A stretch of 62,685 nucleotides of DNA from Peptococcaceae bacterium (GCA_023512435.1 JAILZP010000017.1:1-62685), one strand, 5' to 3'; counted from the first letter of the stretch, positions 16,969 to 25,491 are shown. A program made the numbers and translations. The notes: generated by a model not told the origin, from the letters alone.

Positions 16969-18327
16969 CTACACCTGCTCAAAATTCCTTCTTCTTTCCC
17001 AGTCCGTGACGGATGCCAGAAAATTCTCTATCTCATATCTTGCCGCCCGGGCGTAATGGTCGATCACTTCCCGGCCGAACAGCTCCCGGGCGATTTCACT
17101 GTTTTCAAAATCCTTGAGGGCGTCCATCAAACTGGCGGGGAGCGCCCTCAAATCCTTCATTTCGTACGCGCTGCCGCGCACCGGCGGAAAGGGAAGGTTC
17201 ATCCTGTGCTCAATGCCGTACAGGCCCGAGGCCAGGCAGGCGGCCAGCACCAGGTAGGGGTTGGCGTCGGCCCCGGGGATGCGGTTTTCAATGCGGAAGG
17301 ATTTTCCCCGGCCGATCAGTCTAAAGGACAGGGTGCGGTTGTCAAAACCCCAAGAAAGGTTGCGGGGGGCGCCGAAGGTGGATCCGTACCGCTTGTAGGA
17401 ATTGATGTAAGGGGCGTAGAAACACATCAACTCCGGGGCCAGCATGATCATGCCGGCAAGGAAATGTTTGCACGCCGGGGACATGCCGTGATCATCGTCA
17501 GGATCATAGAAAATGTTATCGCCCTTTTGGTCCCGCAGGCTCATATGCACGTGAAACCCGCTGGCGGGCTCTCCGGTCCTGTACTTGGCCATGAAGGTCA
17601 CGGCCAGTTTTTCCAGGTCGGCCATTTCTTTTATCCCGTTTTTGTAAATAGCCGTTCTGTCGGCCATTTCCAGCGCGCCGGCGTATCTCAGGTTTACTTC
17701 CGCCTGGCCCCGTCCCCGCTCCGGCCTGGCCAGCTCCACTTCCACCCCAGCGCGGTTTAAATTGCGCCTGACTTTGCCGAGGAAATGTTCGTAACGGGAC
17801 AGCTGGCGGATTGATTCCGCCGGCATGCGGGAAAGGGGCAGCAGGTCCCGGTAGTTTTTATCCCGGGCTGTTTCGGCGGTTTCATTGAAAATGTAAAATT
17901 CGATCTCCGAGGCCATGTCGGCCTGAAGCCCCATTTTTCCGGCCTTTTCCACCCGGCGCTTGAGGATGTTTCTCGGGGCTGCGCTTACGGGCGTACCGTC
18001 CTGGTGGAAAAGGTCGGCCATGACCATAGCCGTCTTCTCAAACCAGGGATATATGCGCAGGGTGGTCATGTCGGGGACGGCCCTGAGGTCCGGCAGGCCC
18101 GTTTGCCGGCCCGCCAGGGGATACTGCCCGCCCTCGTTCAGCTCTATGTCCCAGATCAGGTTGTTTGAACAGATGTTTATTCCATGAACCGCCTCGGAAA
18201 GAAAAAAATCAGCGCAGCACCTTTTGCCGAAAAGCCTCGCCTGCATATCGGCGGCGGCGATAATGACCGTGTCAATCTCACCGCGGTCGGCCATTGACTT
18301 GAGGGTGCTGATGTCCATATTGGCCAC
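16969..18327 (-). CDS. Glutamine synthetase-like ligase (GlnA/PuuA family)
   Basis: This 452-residue protein of the glutamine synthetase fold shows EIEFYIF (metal-binding Glu), the GQAEVNLRY region, GFHVHMSL, NSYKRYGS, and RIPGADANPYL near the C-terminus. The N-terminus (IDTVIIAAADMQARLFGKR) resembles gamma-glutamyl-polyamine synthetase and other non-canonical members rather than housekeeping GlnA. Such enzymes ligate glutamate to an amine using ATP. A GTG start at 18325-18327 is chosen because GGGAGGG lies 7 nt upstream; a longer frame to 18393 lacks a ribosome binding site. It is the last gene of a minus-strand set with a transporter and two binding proteins. The true substrate could be ammonia, a polyamine, an ethanolamine-like amine or a peptide. 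Confidence 0.88.
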   Translation of the reverse strand: MANMDISTLKSMADRGEIDTVIIAAADMQARLFGKRCCADFFLSEAVHGINICSNNLIWDIELNEGGQYPLAGRQTGLPDLRAVPDMTTLRIYPWFEKTAMVMADLFHQDGTPVSAAPRNILKRRVEKAGKMGLQADMASEIEFYIFNETAETARDKNYRDLLPLSRMPAESIRQLSRYEHFLGKVRRNLNRAGVEVELARPERGRGQAEVNLRYAGALEMADRTAIYKNGIKEMADLEKLAVTFMAKYRTGEPASGFHVHMSLRDQKGDNIFYDPDDDHGMSPACKHFLAGMIMLAPELMCFYAPYINSYKRYGSTFGAPRNLSWGFDNRTLSFRLIGRGKSFRIENRIPGADANPYLVLAACLASGLYGIEHRMNLPFPPVRGSAYEMKDLRALPASLMDALKDFENSEIARELFGREVIDHYARAARYEIENFLASVTDWERRRNFEQV

Positions 18328-18429
18328 GGCAAATCCCTCCCGCGAAAATACTGTCATCCTGTCTTTCACTATTCTGAATTCCCGGCCGTACAAACCTTCA
18401 GTATGATCTGTTTTAATACAGCCCCAGCT

Positions 18430-20277
18430 TTAATACAGCCCCAGCATTTTCCAGTAAGGCATGGAGGCAAAAACAGCCGCCAGCCTCACGATCACCGTCA
18501 GGGCGTTGAACGACAGCAGGGACCGTTCGTTAAAGAGAGGCCTCCTGTTCGCCAGTTCCCTGAAAAACATGTAGGTGCTGGACTGATAGGGGAAAAACCA
18601 GCCGTCAGCCATAAAAACAATGATAAAGCCGATCAGCCAGGGATTTATCCCCGACGCCTGGGCCATGGGAATAAATACGGCGGCAAAAACGGCCACGGTG
18701 GTTCCGTACGGTATCAAAATCTCCACGGTTACGACGCCGAGGCAAAGCAGCAGCACAAACAGGGGAAAACTGTCGTTCATGTAGCCGGTCATCCAGTGCA
18801 GGTGAGATCCGACCCACCGGTCCAGCCCCACGTAGGACATGGTGTTCACCAGGCTGATGAGGCCGCCCAGGTAGATCAGGAAGGGCCAGTTGATGTCCTT
18901 TTGGAACTCTTCCCTGCCAAAGATGCCCAGGGCCAGGAACAGGTATAAAACGGCCAGCCCCACCCAGGGAGTGTCCACCTTGTGGATGGAGGAAGTGGCC
19001 AGCCCCAGCACAAAAAGGACGATACCGGCAATTGCCGCCCATTCTTTCGGGTTCAGCGGCCCGAGGACTTGAAGCTGGGCCGTTACCCGCTCCCTGGACC
19101 AGCCGGGGGAAGACCCGCGGCGATAAACCAGGGCCATGACTGAAACGTAAAAGCCGGACATCACGGCCCCGGTAACCGCCGCCGCCATGGTCCAGTACTC
19201 CCAGGTGAACTGTTCCCTCACCTGCAGGGGTAAAAGGCCGAAAATCAGAAAGTTGTATGCGCTTCCGCTTAGAAAAGAGGTGGAAAAGAAGGTCACTCCG
19301 GTGTGGGCGGCGGCGGACAGGTTGTTTGCCTCCCTGCTTCCCGGCTTGTAGCCCAGGGCCTCGGACATGTCCTGCAACAGCGGGGAGACGATGCTTACCC
19401 TGCCGCTGGGGGTCGGAACCAGGGGAGTCAGCAAAAGCCCTGTGAAAAAGATGGAAAAAGCGCAACAAAAGCGGGACTTGGGTATGTATTTCAAGGTCAG
19501 CAGAATAACGCGGTAGGAAATGCCGGATGAAACCAGGACGGCGCCCAGCCCGAACACGCTCAGGGCCATAAAAAAACTACCGGAGGCAAAGCCGGAGAGA
19601 GCCACCTGGGGGGGCGCCAGGCCCAAAAACAGTGTTGACAGGAGGGCCAGGATACAGGGAATGAAATCGGCCGGTGAAAGCCTGAAAACCCACATCACAA
19701 CGGCCACGGAAAAAGCGCTGAGGAAAAGCCGGCCGTTCAGGTCAAGCCCCGCGCCGGAACCGAAAAACATGATCAGGGAAGGCGCCAGGAAGGCGGCAAT
19801 CCATCCCGGGACGGTCCCGGCGCCCGGAATGCCGACCGGGCCGGTGACCGGGCCGGCCGGGGACCGGGCCGGGTTTCCCCGGAAATAATGGTTGAAAAAA
19901 GACAGCATGAAATTGGATTTTACCCCGGGATTGTCCAAAAAGCCTTCCAGCGCCCTCCGGGGAAGGGACAAGACCACGGACGGGGAGGCGGCGACGGCGT
20001 CGGACACGTAGTATTCGGCCCCGGCGGTTATTTCCTCGCCCACAAAACCACCGGCCACTTCGTCCACCGTTTGATTGCCGGAGACCAGCTTTATGAGTCC
20101 CTCCCTGACCAGGTAAAGTTCGCCGGCGGGCGATCCCGATCGAAAAAGGTATTCCCCTTCCTTTAATTCCTTCAAGGTTATGCTGGGAATAAGCCTTGCC
20201 AGTTCCTTGGGCGGGCACGCGGAAAAGGGGGGGATGGTTTGCAGCTTGCCGGCGATTTTCATGATCTCTGTCTCCAC
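18430..20277 (-). CDS. Cyclic-nucleotide-binding domain fused to DASS-type anion transporter
   Basis: This 615-residue fusion has an N-terminal cNMP-binding-like domain (about 8-125: LKEGEYLFRSGSPAGELYLV, LVSGNQTVDEVAGG). It is followed by about 11-12 transmembrane helices of the divalent anion:Na+ symporter (SLC13/CitT) type, with the signature-like segments TPLVPTPSGRVSI and EILIPYGTTVAV. The transporter likely moves dicarboxylates or sulfonates, with flux or gating controlled by a bound nucleotide or other small ligand. The phosphate-binding Arg typical of true cAMP sites is not evident, so the ligand is uncertain. GTG at 20277 has GGAGGT 7 nt upstream. It is in an apparent operon downstream of two substrate-binding proteins. 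Confidence 0.9.
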   Translation of the reverse strand: METEIMKIAGKLQTIPPFSACPPKELARLIPSITLKELKEGEYLFRSGSPAGELYLVREGLIKLVSGNQTVDEVAGGFVGEEITAGAEYYVSDAVAASPSVVLSLPRRALEGFLDNPGVKSNFMLSFFNHYFRGNPARSPAGPVTGPVGIPGAGTVPGWIAAFLAPSLIMFFGSGAGLDLNGRLFLSAFSVAVVMWVFRLSPADFIPCILALLSTLFLGLAPPQVALSGFASGSFFMALSVFGLGAVLVSSGISYRVILLTLKYIPKSRFCCAFSIFFTGLLLTPLVPTPSGRVSIVSPLLQDMSEALGYKPGSREANNLSAAAHTGVTFFSTSFLSGSAYNFLIFGLLPLQVREQFTWEYWTMAAAVTGAVMSGFYVSVMALVYRRGSSPGWSRERVTAQLQVLGPLNPKEWAAIAGIVLFVLGLATSSIHKVDTPWVGLAVLYLFLALGIFGREEFQKDINWPFLIYLGGLISLVNTMSYVGLDRWVGSHLHWMTGYMNDSFPLFVLLLCLGVVTVEILIPYGTTVAVFAAVFIPMAQASGINPWLIGFIIVFMADGWFFPYQSSTYMFFRELANRRPLFNERSLLSFNALTVIVRLAAVFASMPYWKMLGLY

Positions 20278-20331
20278 TTTGGGTACCTCCGGAAAAATAA
20301 GGTAGCGGCCGGGATGAAAACGCTCCCCGGA

Positions 20332-21351
20332 TCAATAATAGTGGCCCGTGGCCCTGGCAAAGGCTTCAAAGGTCTTGGGCATGGCCAGGTGGCGGGATTT
20401 AACCGCTGACTCCCGTATGTGCATGACATACAATTGGTTTTCCCTGAAAAAGATATCCCGCGGCTTTACTCCTTTTTCAACGATTTCCAGGGCCATTTCC
20501 GCAGCCGCCCGGCCCTGCTCCTGGGGGGAGGCGCAAACCGCCATCATTCCCCCGTCTTCCACGTATGTTTCCCGGCAGCTGATCCCGGGTAGCCTGGAAT
20601 TTTGTTCCGTCCACTGGATTATCTCCCGGGGCGGCACGATGGATTTATCCCCGGGGCTGCGCCGGATGGAATGATAGTTGGTCAATAAAAGAATGTCCGC
20701 ATTGTCCTGGGCTTTGAGGACGGCTTTTTTCCAGTCGTCAAAGGTTTTGCACCTGGTGGACTCCTTTAACTCCAGGGGTTCCCAGGTGTAGGAGTTGATC
20801 TCCCCGCCGGAAATGAGCGCCGACTGGGAAGCATCGGATATATGTGCGATGCGCCTGCGGCCCTCCGGCAGGATCTGAACCATGGTATCCCTCAGGGCGT
20901 CCAGTTGTATTTTTTCAAAAATACCCGTTACATTGACGGCCGTGTCGTAGCCGTACTCCTCAAGGATGCCTTCAACGCCGGCAAAAACGATATTAATGGA
21001 GGGGTGGTTCACAAAATACTTGCCCACCAGCATCTGCGCCTCGTCGTCGACGGCGATGATCACTCCGGGCTTCCATTTGCCGACCAGGTTTCCGGCCGCC
21101 ATTCCCGCGTTGGACATATAGCCGGTATCCGGGTGTCTCTTGGTGTCAAGATAAAAATATTTGACCGAGAAGGGCTTTTTGCCCAAAACCTCGCTGATTC
21201 CATGGTTCACATCCCTGACCCATGAGTAATCGGGGTCATAACTGTGGATCACCAGCACCCGCGGTTTTGATAAATTGAACCCCACTAAAAAAATACAAAG
21301 CGTTACATAGAAAACAATAATCATTATCTGGTTAAATCCGGGTCTGTTCAT
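20332..21351 (-). CDS. ABC-type substrate-binding protein (orphan)
   Basis: This 339-residue protein has one N-terminal transmembrane or signal segment (IMIIVFYVTLCIFLVGF) and then the pattern of ABC_sub_bind (periplasmic, sugar-binding-like fold) proteins: RVLVIHSYDPDYSWVRDVNH, KWKPGVIIAVDDEAQ, INIVFAGVEG and later VEDGGMMAVCASPQEQGRAA. The same fold serves as the sensor in some kinases. The gene starts 7 nt after the stop of the upstream LivJ-like gene, so the two are probably co-translated. No permease partner is visible, so it may act as a sensory or scavenging protein. The ligand is unknown. Confidence 0.8.
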   Translation of the reverse strand: MNRPGFNQIMIIVFYVTLCIFLVGFNLSKPRVLVIHSYDPDYSWVRDVNHGISEVLGKKPFSVKYFYLDTKRHPDTGYMSNAGMAAGNLVGKWKPGVIIAVDDEAQMLVGKYFVNHPSINIVFAGVEGILEEYGYDTAVNVTGIFEKIQLDALRDTMVQILPEGRRRIAHISDASQSALISGGEINSYTWEPLELKESTRCKTFDDWKKAVLKAQDNADILLLTNYHSIRRSPGDKSIVPPREIIQWTEQNSRLPGISCRETYVEDGGMMAVCASPQEQGRAAAEMALEIVEKGVKPRDIFFRENQLYVMHIRESAVKSRHLAMPKTFEAFARATGHYY

Positions 21352-21358
21352 GATCCGC

Positions 21359-22567
21359 TCAAAGCTCCTCCGTAAGAAGGTCGGGAATACTGACGGGAAT
21401 GACCGCCTTGATCACAAAACGTCCATCTTTTACTTCCATCAAATAGACCGGGCTTTTGACGGGCTCACGGTCCCGGTCGAAGGTGATGGTTCCGGAAACA
21501 CCCTGCCAGTTCTTCGTCTCCGCAAGTTTTTCCTTGAATTTTGCCGGTTCGGCGCTTCCCGCCGCCCTGATGGCGTCCGCCGCCAGGTTTACGGCGTCGT
21601 ACGCCTGGGCCGCATAAACATCGGGGGTCAGGTTGTTGTTTTGGGCCCTGTATTTTTCAACGAATTCCATGGTTCTCCGGTTCGCGTTTGCCGGGTCCAC
21701 CGCAAAACCGGCATAGGCCAGGGTGCCTTCCACGTCTGTCCCGCCATTTTCAATTAATTGCCTGGAGTACATCCCGTCGCCCCCCACAGCCGCCTGCCGC
21801 ATCCCCTGTTTGCGCATTTCCTTTATAAACGGGCAGGCCTCCGTATAATTGCCGGGAAAGATCAGCCCGTCAAAGGGGCTTTGCCTGAGAGCGGCCACCT
21901 GGAAGCTGAAATCGGTGTCGTTTTTTCTAATCTTTTGCTCGTTTACGATTTCAATCCCGTTGCGGACCAGGGCCGGCTTGAAAATGGCGGCGAGCCCCTC
22001 GGTATAACTGCGCCCGATGTTTTTTACCAGGGCAGCCTTTTTCCATTTAAGGGTCCCGGCCAGGTATTTGACCACGGCGGGAACCGCCACAGAGTCCAGC
22101 AGGGCGATCCTGAAGATATAGTCGCCCATTTCCACCACGCCGCTGCCTGAAGCGGTGGGGGAAATGATCACCACCTTGTTGTCCTGGCAGACAGTGGCCG
22201 CAAGCTTGGTGATGCCGGTGGTGTTGTCCCCGATTATCACCGCCGCTTTCCGGTCCACCAGGCTCCGGGTGACCCTGACGGTTTCGGAGGAGTTGCCGCC
22301 GTGGTCTCCTTCAATCAGTTCCACTTTTTTACCCAGCAGGCCCCCGGTCCTGTTAATGTCGTCAACGGCCATGCGGATGCCTTTCAGGCACTCGCTGCCC
22401 CCGTAACCGCCCTTGTCCCCCAAAAAACCTATTTTTATAGTATCTTCCGCGTCATGCACCGGCTGTTTGTCCGTTTCCTTCTGGGGGGCGCCGGTTTTGC
22501 ACCCCGGCAGGGCAAGCGCAGTCAGAAGCATGATAAAAATCAACAGGTATCTGCGCCGTGTTTCCAC
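21359..22567 (-). CDS. LivJ-like substrate-binding lipoprotein
   Basis: This 402-residue type 1 periplasmic binding protein has a lipoprotein signal (YLLIFIMLLTALALPGC). The body matches the branched-chain amino acid receptor family: IKIGFLGDKGGYGGSECLKG, VDDINRTGGLLGKKVELIEG, VIIGDNTTGITKLA, VVIISPTASGSGV and AAQAYDAVNLAADAI. A GTG start at 22565-22567 is proposed because GGGAG is 8 nt upstream and translation then begins directly before the signal peptide; the longer frame to 22606 would run close to the predicted promoter start site. It is the first gene of the minus-strand operon under motif F. It is one of three LivJ-type modules in the window (also 5356 and the C-terminus of 39775), none with Liv permeases. 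Confidence 0.9.
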   Translation of the reverse strand: METRRRYLLIFIMLLTALALPGCKTGAPQKETDKQPVHDAEDTIKIGFLGDKGGYGGSECLKGIRMAVDDINRTGGLLGKKVELIEGDHGGNSSETVRVTRSLVDRKAAVIIGDNTTGITKLAATVCQDNKVVIISPTASGSGVVEMGDYIFRIALLDSVAVPAVVKYLAGTLKWKKAALVKNIGRSYTEGLAAIFKPALVRNGIEIVNEQKIRKNDTDFSFQVAALRQSPFDGLIFPGNYTEACPFIKEMRKQGMRQAAVGGDGMYSRQLIENGGTDVEGTLAYAGFAVDPANANRRTMEFVEKYRAQNNNLTPDVYAAQAYDAVNLAADAIRAAGSAEPAKFKEKLAETKNWQGVSGTITFDRDREPVKSPVYLMEVKDGRFVIKAVIPVSIPDLLTEEL

Positions 22568-22619
22568 CTGCTTCACTCCCGCCGCCGGCATTTTAAATCC
22601 GGACACGTCTTATGAAGGT

Positions 22620-22649
22620 TAGTACGGTTCCGGTCAAAAAGTATTACAC
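22620..22649 (-). promoter_or_regulatory. ECF-type promoter motif F (binding-protein/transporter operon)
   Basis: On the minus strand GTGTAAT (22649-22643), 16 nt, then CGTACTA (22626-22620), about 53 nt before the proposed GTG at 22567. The spacer ACTTTTTGACCGGAAC resembles that of motif B. Confidence 0.6.
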
Positions 22650-22694
22650 TTTTTTTCAGTTTTTCGCTGGATCTGTGATGAAAAATTTGCGGAA

Positions 22695-22723
22695 TTAAGG
22701 TAGATTTAAGGTTCATTTAAGGT
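22695..22723 (+). promoter_or_regulatory. Three 11-bp-spaced TTAAGGT direct repeats (response-regulator-type operator)
   Basis: TTAAGGT occurs at 22695, 22706 and 22717, exactly 11 bp apart, so each copy lies on the same face of the DNA helix. This arrangement is typical of OmpR/PhoB-family activator sites. A TAGAAT (22754-22759) downstream could be a -10 box; the matching -35 position is poor, as expected for an activated promoter. The repeats lie between the divergent motif F and the HPt-sigma gene and would control the latter. Confidence 0.6.
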
Positions 22724-22838
22724 TGCCTTCTCTTAGATTTGAAGTTGTACTGTTAGAATTTAAAAAAACGGGGCAGCCGGGCCTTGTGCTCATGCCCGGA
22801 GGAAGTGTGCGCTGCACGGCGGGGAAAGGGGGTCCGCT

Positions 22839-23750
22839 TTGGTTGAGGGCGTAAACATCGATTTCCTTGATATTGTCATCGAAGCCTTTCTGCTTGAAAT
22901 GCCGTCCAGGCTGGACTCCCTGCGGTCCGCTCTGGCCGGGGGGGACGCCGCCGCCGTGCGCTCCCAGGCCCAGAGCATGAAGGCGAGCGGTGATTTTATC
23001 GGCATCGGCCGTTTCGCCGGCCTGTGCCGGGAGTTGGAAGCGCTGGCTTTGACCGATGACACCGCCGGGGCCGCCGGGCTTGTTTCAGAGATTGAAGCGG
23101 AGTACGTCCGGGTCGAGCAGGACCTGCGGCGGCGCGGCCGTGCCGGTGAAACCGACTGCCGGCAATCCTTGGGGGTGCGGTTTATGGATATAAATGCGTT
23201 ATTGACGGACGAGGCGGAATTGGCAGCCCGCGCCGCAATCGATCCGGCTGCTTTTGCCTCGATTTACGATCACTATTTGCCGCGGGTGTATAAATATATG
23301 CGCTACCGCGTCGTTGACGTGAACGAGGCGGAAGACCTCACCAGCCTGGTCTTTGAGCGGGCGCTGGCCAAAATCGGGAGCTATCGCCCGGATCGGGGGA
23401 CTTTTGCCGGCTGGATCTTTGCCGTGGCCCACAACACCGTGGTCGACTACCTGCGATCCCAAAAACGCCACCGGCCGGTTCCGCTTGGAGTCATGGTTGA
23501 GGCGGCATGCTCCGGAACCGGGCCGGAAGAAGCGGCAATATACAACGAAAGCCGGGAAAAGCTCCTGTCCGCCCTGTCCCGCCTGAACGACCGGGAGAGA
23601 AACCTGGTGGCCCTCAAGTTTTCGGCGGGGCTGACCAACCGCGCCATAGCCGGGATAACCGGCCTGAGCGAAAGCAACGTGGCTGTAATCCTGTACCGGG
23701 CCGTGCGGCGGCTGCGGGCGGAGATGGAGGCCGAAGACGCGGGACAATAA
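22839..23750 (+). CDS. ECF-type sigma factor with N-terminal degenerate HPt domain
   Basis: This is one continuous frame of 303 residues. Residues 1-105 resemble an HPt four-helix domain and match the HPt of the kinase at 734 (FAGLCRELEAL against FAALCRELEDL), but the phosphorylatable His is Gln here (QAQSMKASG against EAHGMKSSG). Residues about 116-303 are a sigma-70 family ECF factor: region 2 (FASIYDHYLPRVYKYMRYR, DVNEAEDLTSLVFERAL, WIFAVAHNTVVDYLR) and region 4 (LNDRERNLVALKFSAGLTNR, GLSESNVAVILYRAVRRL). The start is TTG at 22839 with AAAGGGGG about 5 nt upstream. An internal ATG at 23184 could give the sigma part alone. The HPt part may dock a receiver domain without phosphotransfer and so gate the sigma factor. 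No anti-sigma gene is adjacent. Confidence 0.88.
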   Translation: MVEGVNIDFLDIVIEAFLLEMPSRLDSLRSALAGGDAAAVRSQAQSMKASGDFIGIGRFAGLCRELEALALTDDTAGAAGLVSEIEAEYVRVEQDLRRRGRAGETDCRQSLGVRFMDINALLTDEAELAARAAIDPAAFASIYDHYLPRVYKYMRYRVVDVNEAEDLTSLVFERALAKIGSYRPDRGTFAGWIFAVAHNTVVDYLRSQKRHRPVPLGVMVEAACSGTGPEEAAIYNESREKLLSALSRLNDRERNLVALKFSAGLTNRAIAGITGLSESNVAVILYRAVRRLRAEMEAEDAGQ

Positions 23751-23760
23751 TTTATTGAAG

Positions 23761-23797
23761 AAAAACCGCCTTTTTACAATACAGGCGGTTTTTTTGA
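23761..23797 (+). terminator. Intrinsic terminator after the HPt-sigma gene
   Basis: AAAAACCGCCT (23761-23771) pairs with AGGCGGTTTTT (23783-23793), and the T-tract continues to 23795. This is a classical Rho-independent terminator 10 nt after the stop codon. Confidence 0.92.
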
Positions 23798-23854
23798 TGT
23801 ATGGGATACTTTGCCTGCATGGTTGCCGGTGTTGTGTATTTTTGTTATGGATTT

Positions 23855-23884
23855 GTGTAATGAAGACCCGGCCGTCACGTATTA
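23855..23884 (+). promoter_or_regulatory. ECF-type promoter motif C (orphan radical-SAM gene)
   Basis: GTGTAAT (23855-23861), a 16-nt spacer GAAGACCCGGCCGTCA and CGTATTA (23878-23884), 46 nt before the ATG at 23931. Confidence 0.62.
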
Positions 23885-23930
23885 ACTCACAAAAGTAAAG
23901 ATAAAACTGTGCCCGAGAGGAATGTGTTAT

Positions 23931-25298
23931 ATGAAAGCTTCAAACTACAACTTTATCTGGCCCGCCGGGGACACGCGGAAGGTCATGATCTTCAACAGCC
24001 TGACCACTTCCTTGGCCGAGGCGGAGAAAACGCATCTGGATTTGCTCGGCCTCCCCCGGTTTGATTACGGGGCCTTGCCGGATGACGCCAAGCAGTTTGT
24101 CGAAGAACTGAAGCAGGGGGGCTTCGTGCTGGACGATGAGGCCGACGAGCTGAAAATACTGAAATTCGCCTATAACAGCATTAAATACAACCGGTTGGGG
24201 ATGGGGCTCACCATCGCCCCCACCCTGCGCTGCAATTTCGCCTGCACCTATTGCTATGAACAGGCTGAGGAAGGCAGGGCCGGGCGGGACGGGCAAAACG
24301 CCTTCATGCCCGAAAAAGTTCAGCAGGAATTGCTGAGGTACATCGATCAGGCGGCCAACACGGTAAAAAGCCTTTTTATCACCTGGTACGGCGGCGAGCC
24401 GCTGCTGGCCGGGGATATCATCTTCGGCCTGTCGGAAAAGATCATCGCCATCGCCGAAGCAAACAAGATCGCATACTCCGCCATTATGATCACCAACGGC
24501 TACCTGCTTGCTGAAGACCCGGACATAGTGCAAAAGCTGAAAGACAGCCGGATCAAGTTATTTCAGATCACCCTGGACGGACCTCCCGGGGTGCACAACC
24601 GCCGCCGGATGCTCAAAGGCACTGGCGGCCCCACCTTCCAACGGATCCTGGCAGGCGTCAGGCTGCTGGCGGCCAATGAAATGCAGGTCAGCCTGCGCGT
24701 CAACGTCGACCGCACCAACATGTACGAGGCGTTAAAGATCCTGGACATACTGGAGGAGAACAATCTGAAGGATATCCACGTCTACCTGGGCCACGTCCAT
24801 GCCGACACGGCGGGCTGCAAGTCCCTGGAAGGATCCTGCGCCACCATGGAAGAGTTCACCGTGCTGAACCAGACCTTCCGTGAAACCTTGAGGCAGAGAG
24901 GCTTCAAGGCGGGGCAAAAGCCCCACTACCCCAATATCGCCCACGCCTGCGGGGCCAACCGGATTAACTCCTTTGTCATCGACCCCGACGGCGACATGTA
25001 CAAATGCTGGCACGAAATCGGCGACAAGCCGGCCAGCATCGGCAACATCACCGGTTTCAGGCAGCGCGGCAAGAGTGAGCGGATGCGCGAAATCCGCTGG
25101 CTGACCTGGGAGCCTTTCGAATCTGAAGAATGTGTGCGATGCAAGATACTGCCCGTCTGCATGGGCGGGTGTTCCGGCCGGACTATACTTGGCAGCAAAG
25201 CCGGGCCCGATTGCCGGGAATGGAAATACAGCCTGGAACACTATGTCCGGGAAAGGTTCAAGCGCGAGAAGGCAATTAAAGAGGCGCCGGACTCGTGA
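23931..25298 (+). CDS. Radical SAM/SPASM peptide-modifying enzyme (orphan)
   Basis: This 455-residue enzyme has the radical-SAM motif CNFACTYC (Cys101, Cys105, Cys108) and the YGGEPLL strand. The C-terminal SPASM/Twitch-type Cys set is ACGANRINSFVIDPDGDMYK, then KCW, CVRC, LPVCMGGC and a final Cys. The N-terminal 90 residues (LTTSLAEAEKTHLDLL, KQFVEELKQGGFVLDDEADE) resemble the peptide-recognition region of RiPP radical-SAM maturases such as those making thioether or C-C links. It is a single-gene unit between motif C and a terminator at 25300, with no precursor beside it. It may therefore act in trans on a precursor elsewhere, for example the NHLP cores at 13064 and 43403 or the peptide at 4914. 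ATG 23931 is preferred; ATG 23922 lies too close to GAGAGGA. Confidence 0.9.
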   Translation: MKASNYNFIWPAGDTRKVMIFNSLTTSLAEAEKTHLDLLGLPRFDYGALPDDAKQFVEELKQGGFVLDDEADELKILKFAYNSIKYNRLGMGLTIAPTLRCNFACTYCYEQAEEGRAGRDGQNAFMPEKVQQELLRYIDQAANTVKSLFITWYGGEPLLAGDIIFGLSEKIIAIAEANKIAYSAIMITNGYLLAEDPDIVQKLKDSRIKLFQITLDGPPGVHNRRRMLKGTGGPTFQRILAGVRLLAANEMQVSLRVNVDRTNMYEALKILDILEENNLKDIHVYLGHVHADTAGCKSLEGSCATMEEFTVLNQTFRETLRQRGFKAGQKPHYPNIAHACGANRINSFVIDPDGDMYKCWHEIGDKPASIGNITGFRQRGKSERMREIRWLTWEPFESEECVRCKILPVCMGGCSGRTILGSKAGPDCREWKYSLEHYVRERFKREKAIKEAPDS

Positions 25299-25299
25299 T

Positions 25300-25325
25300 C
25301 GAGTGCCGTCCACTCGCTCTTTTTT
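25300..25325 (+). terminator. Intrinsic terminator after the orphan radical-SAM gene
   Basis: CGAGTG (25300-25305), a 5-nt loop and CACTCG (25311-25316) are followed by CTCTTTTTT (25317-25325). The stem is short but perfect. Confidence 0.7.
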
Positions 25326-25429
25326 CGCAAAAAAGCGATGTTTCAGGCGGGATTTGCATAGCGGATATGGACATACCTTGTATGGTGGATTTAGAGATCG
25401 TCTGTTTGATGCAAAATATGTTGCCATAT

Positions 25430-25459
25430 TTGCAATGAAAAACCTGCCGGAACGTATTG
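25430..25459 (+). promoter_or_regulatory. ECF-type promoter motif D (VanX-NagZ/lipo-RiPP operon)
   Basis: TTGCAAT (25430-25436), a 16-nt spacer GAAAAACCTGCCGGAA, then CGTATTG (25453-25459), 32 nt before the ATG at 25492. It is predicted to drive the five-gene operon 25492-32724. Confidence 0.6.
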
Positions 25460-25491
25460 ACATACAAGAATCAAAAAAGGTGAGAGATGCA

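Noticed and set aside
25132..25491. N-terminal extension of the VanX-NagZ frame back to 25132
   Set aside because: The extension overlaps the end of the radical-SAM gene in another frame and runs through the terminator at 25300 and promoter motif D. ATG 25492 has a good ribosome binding site and starts a signal peptide.
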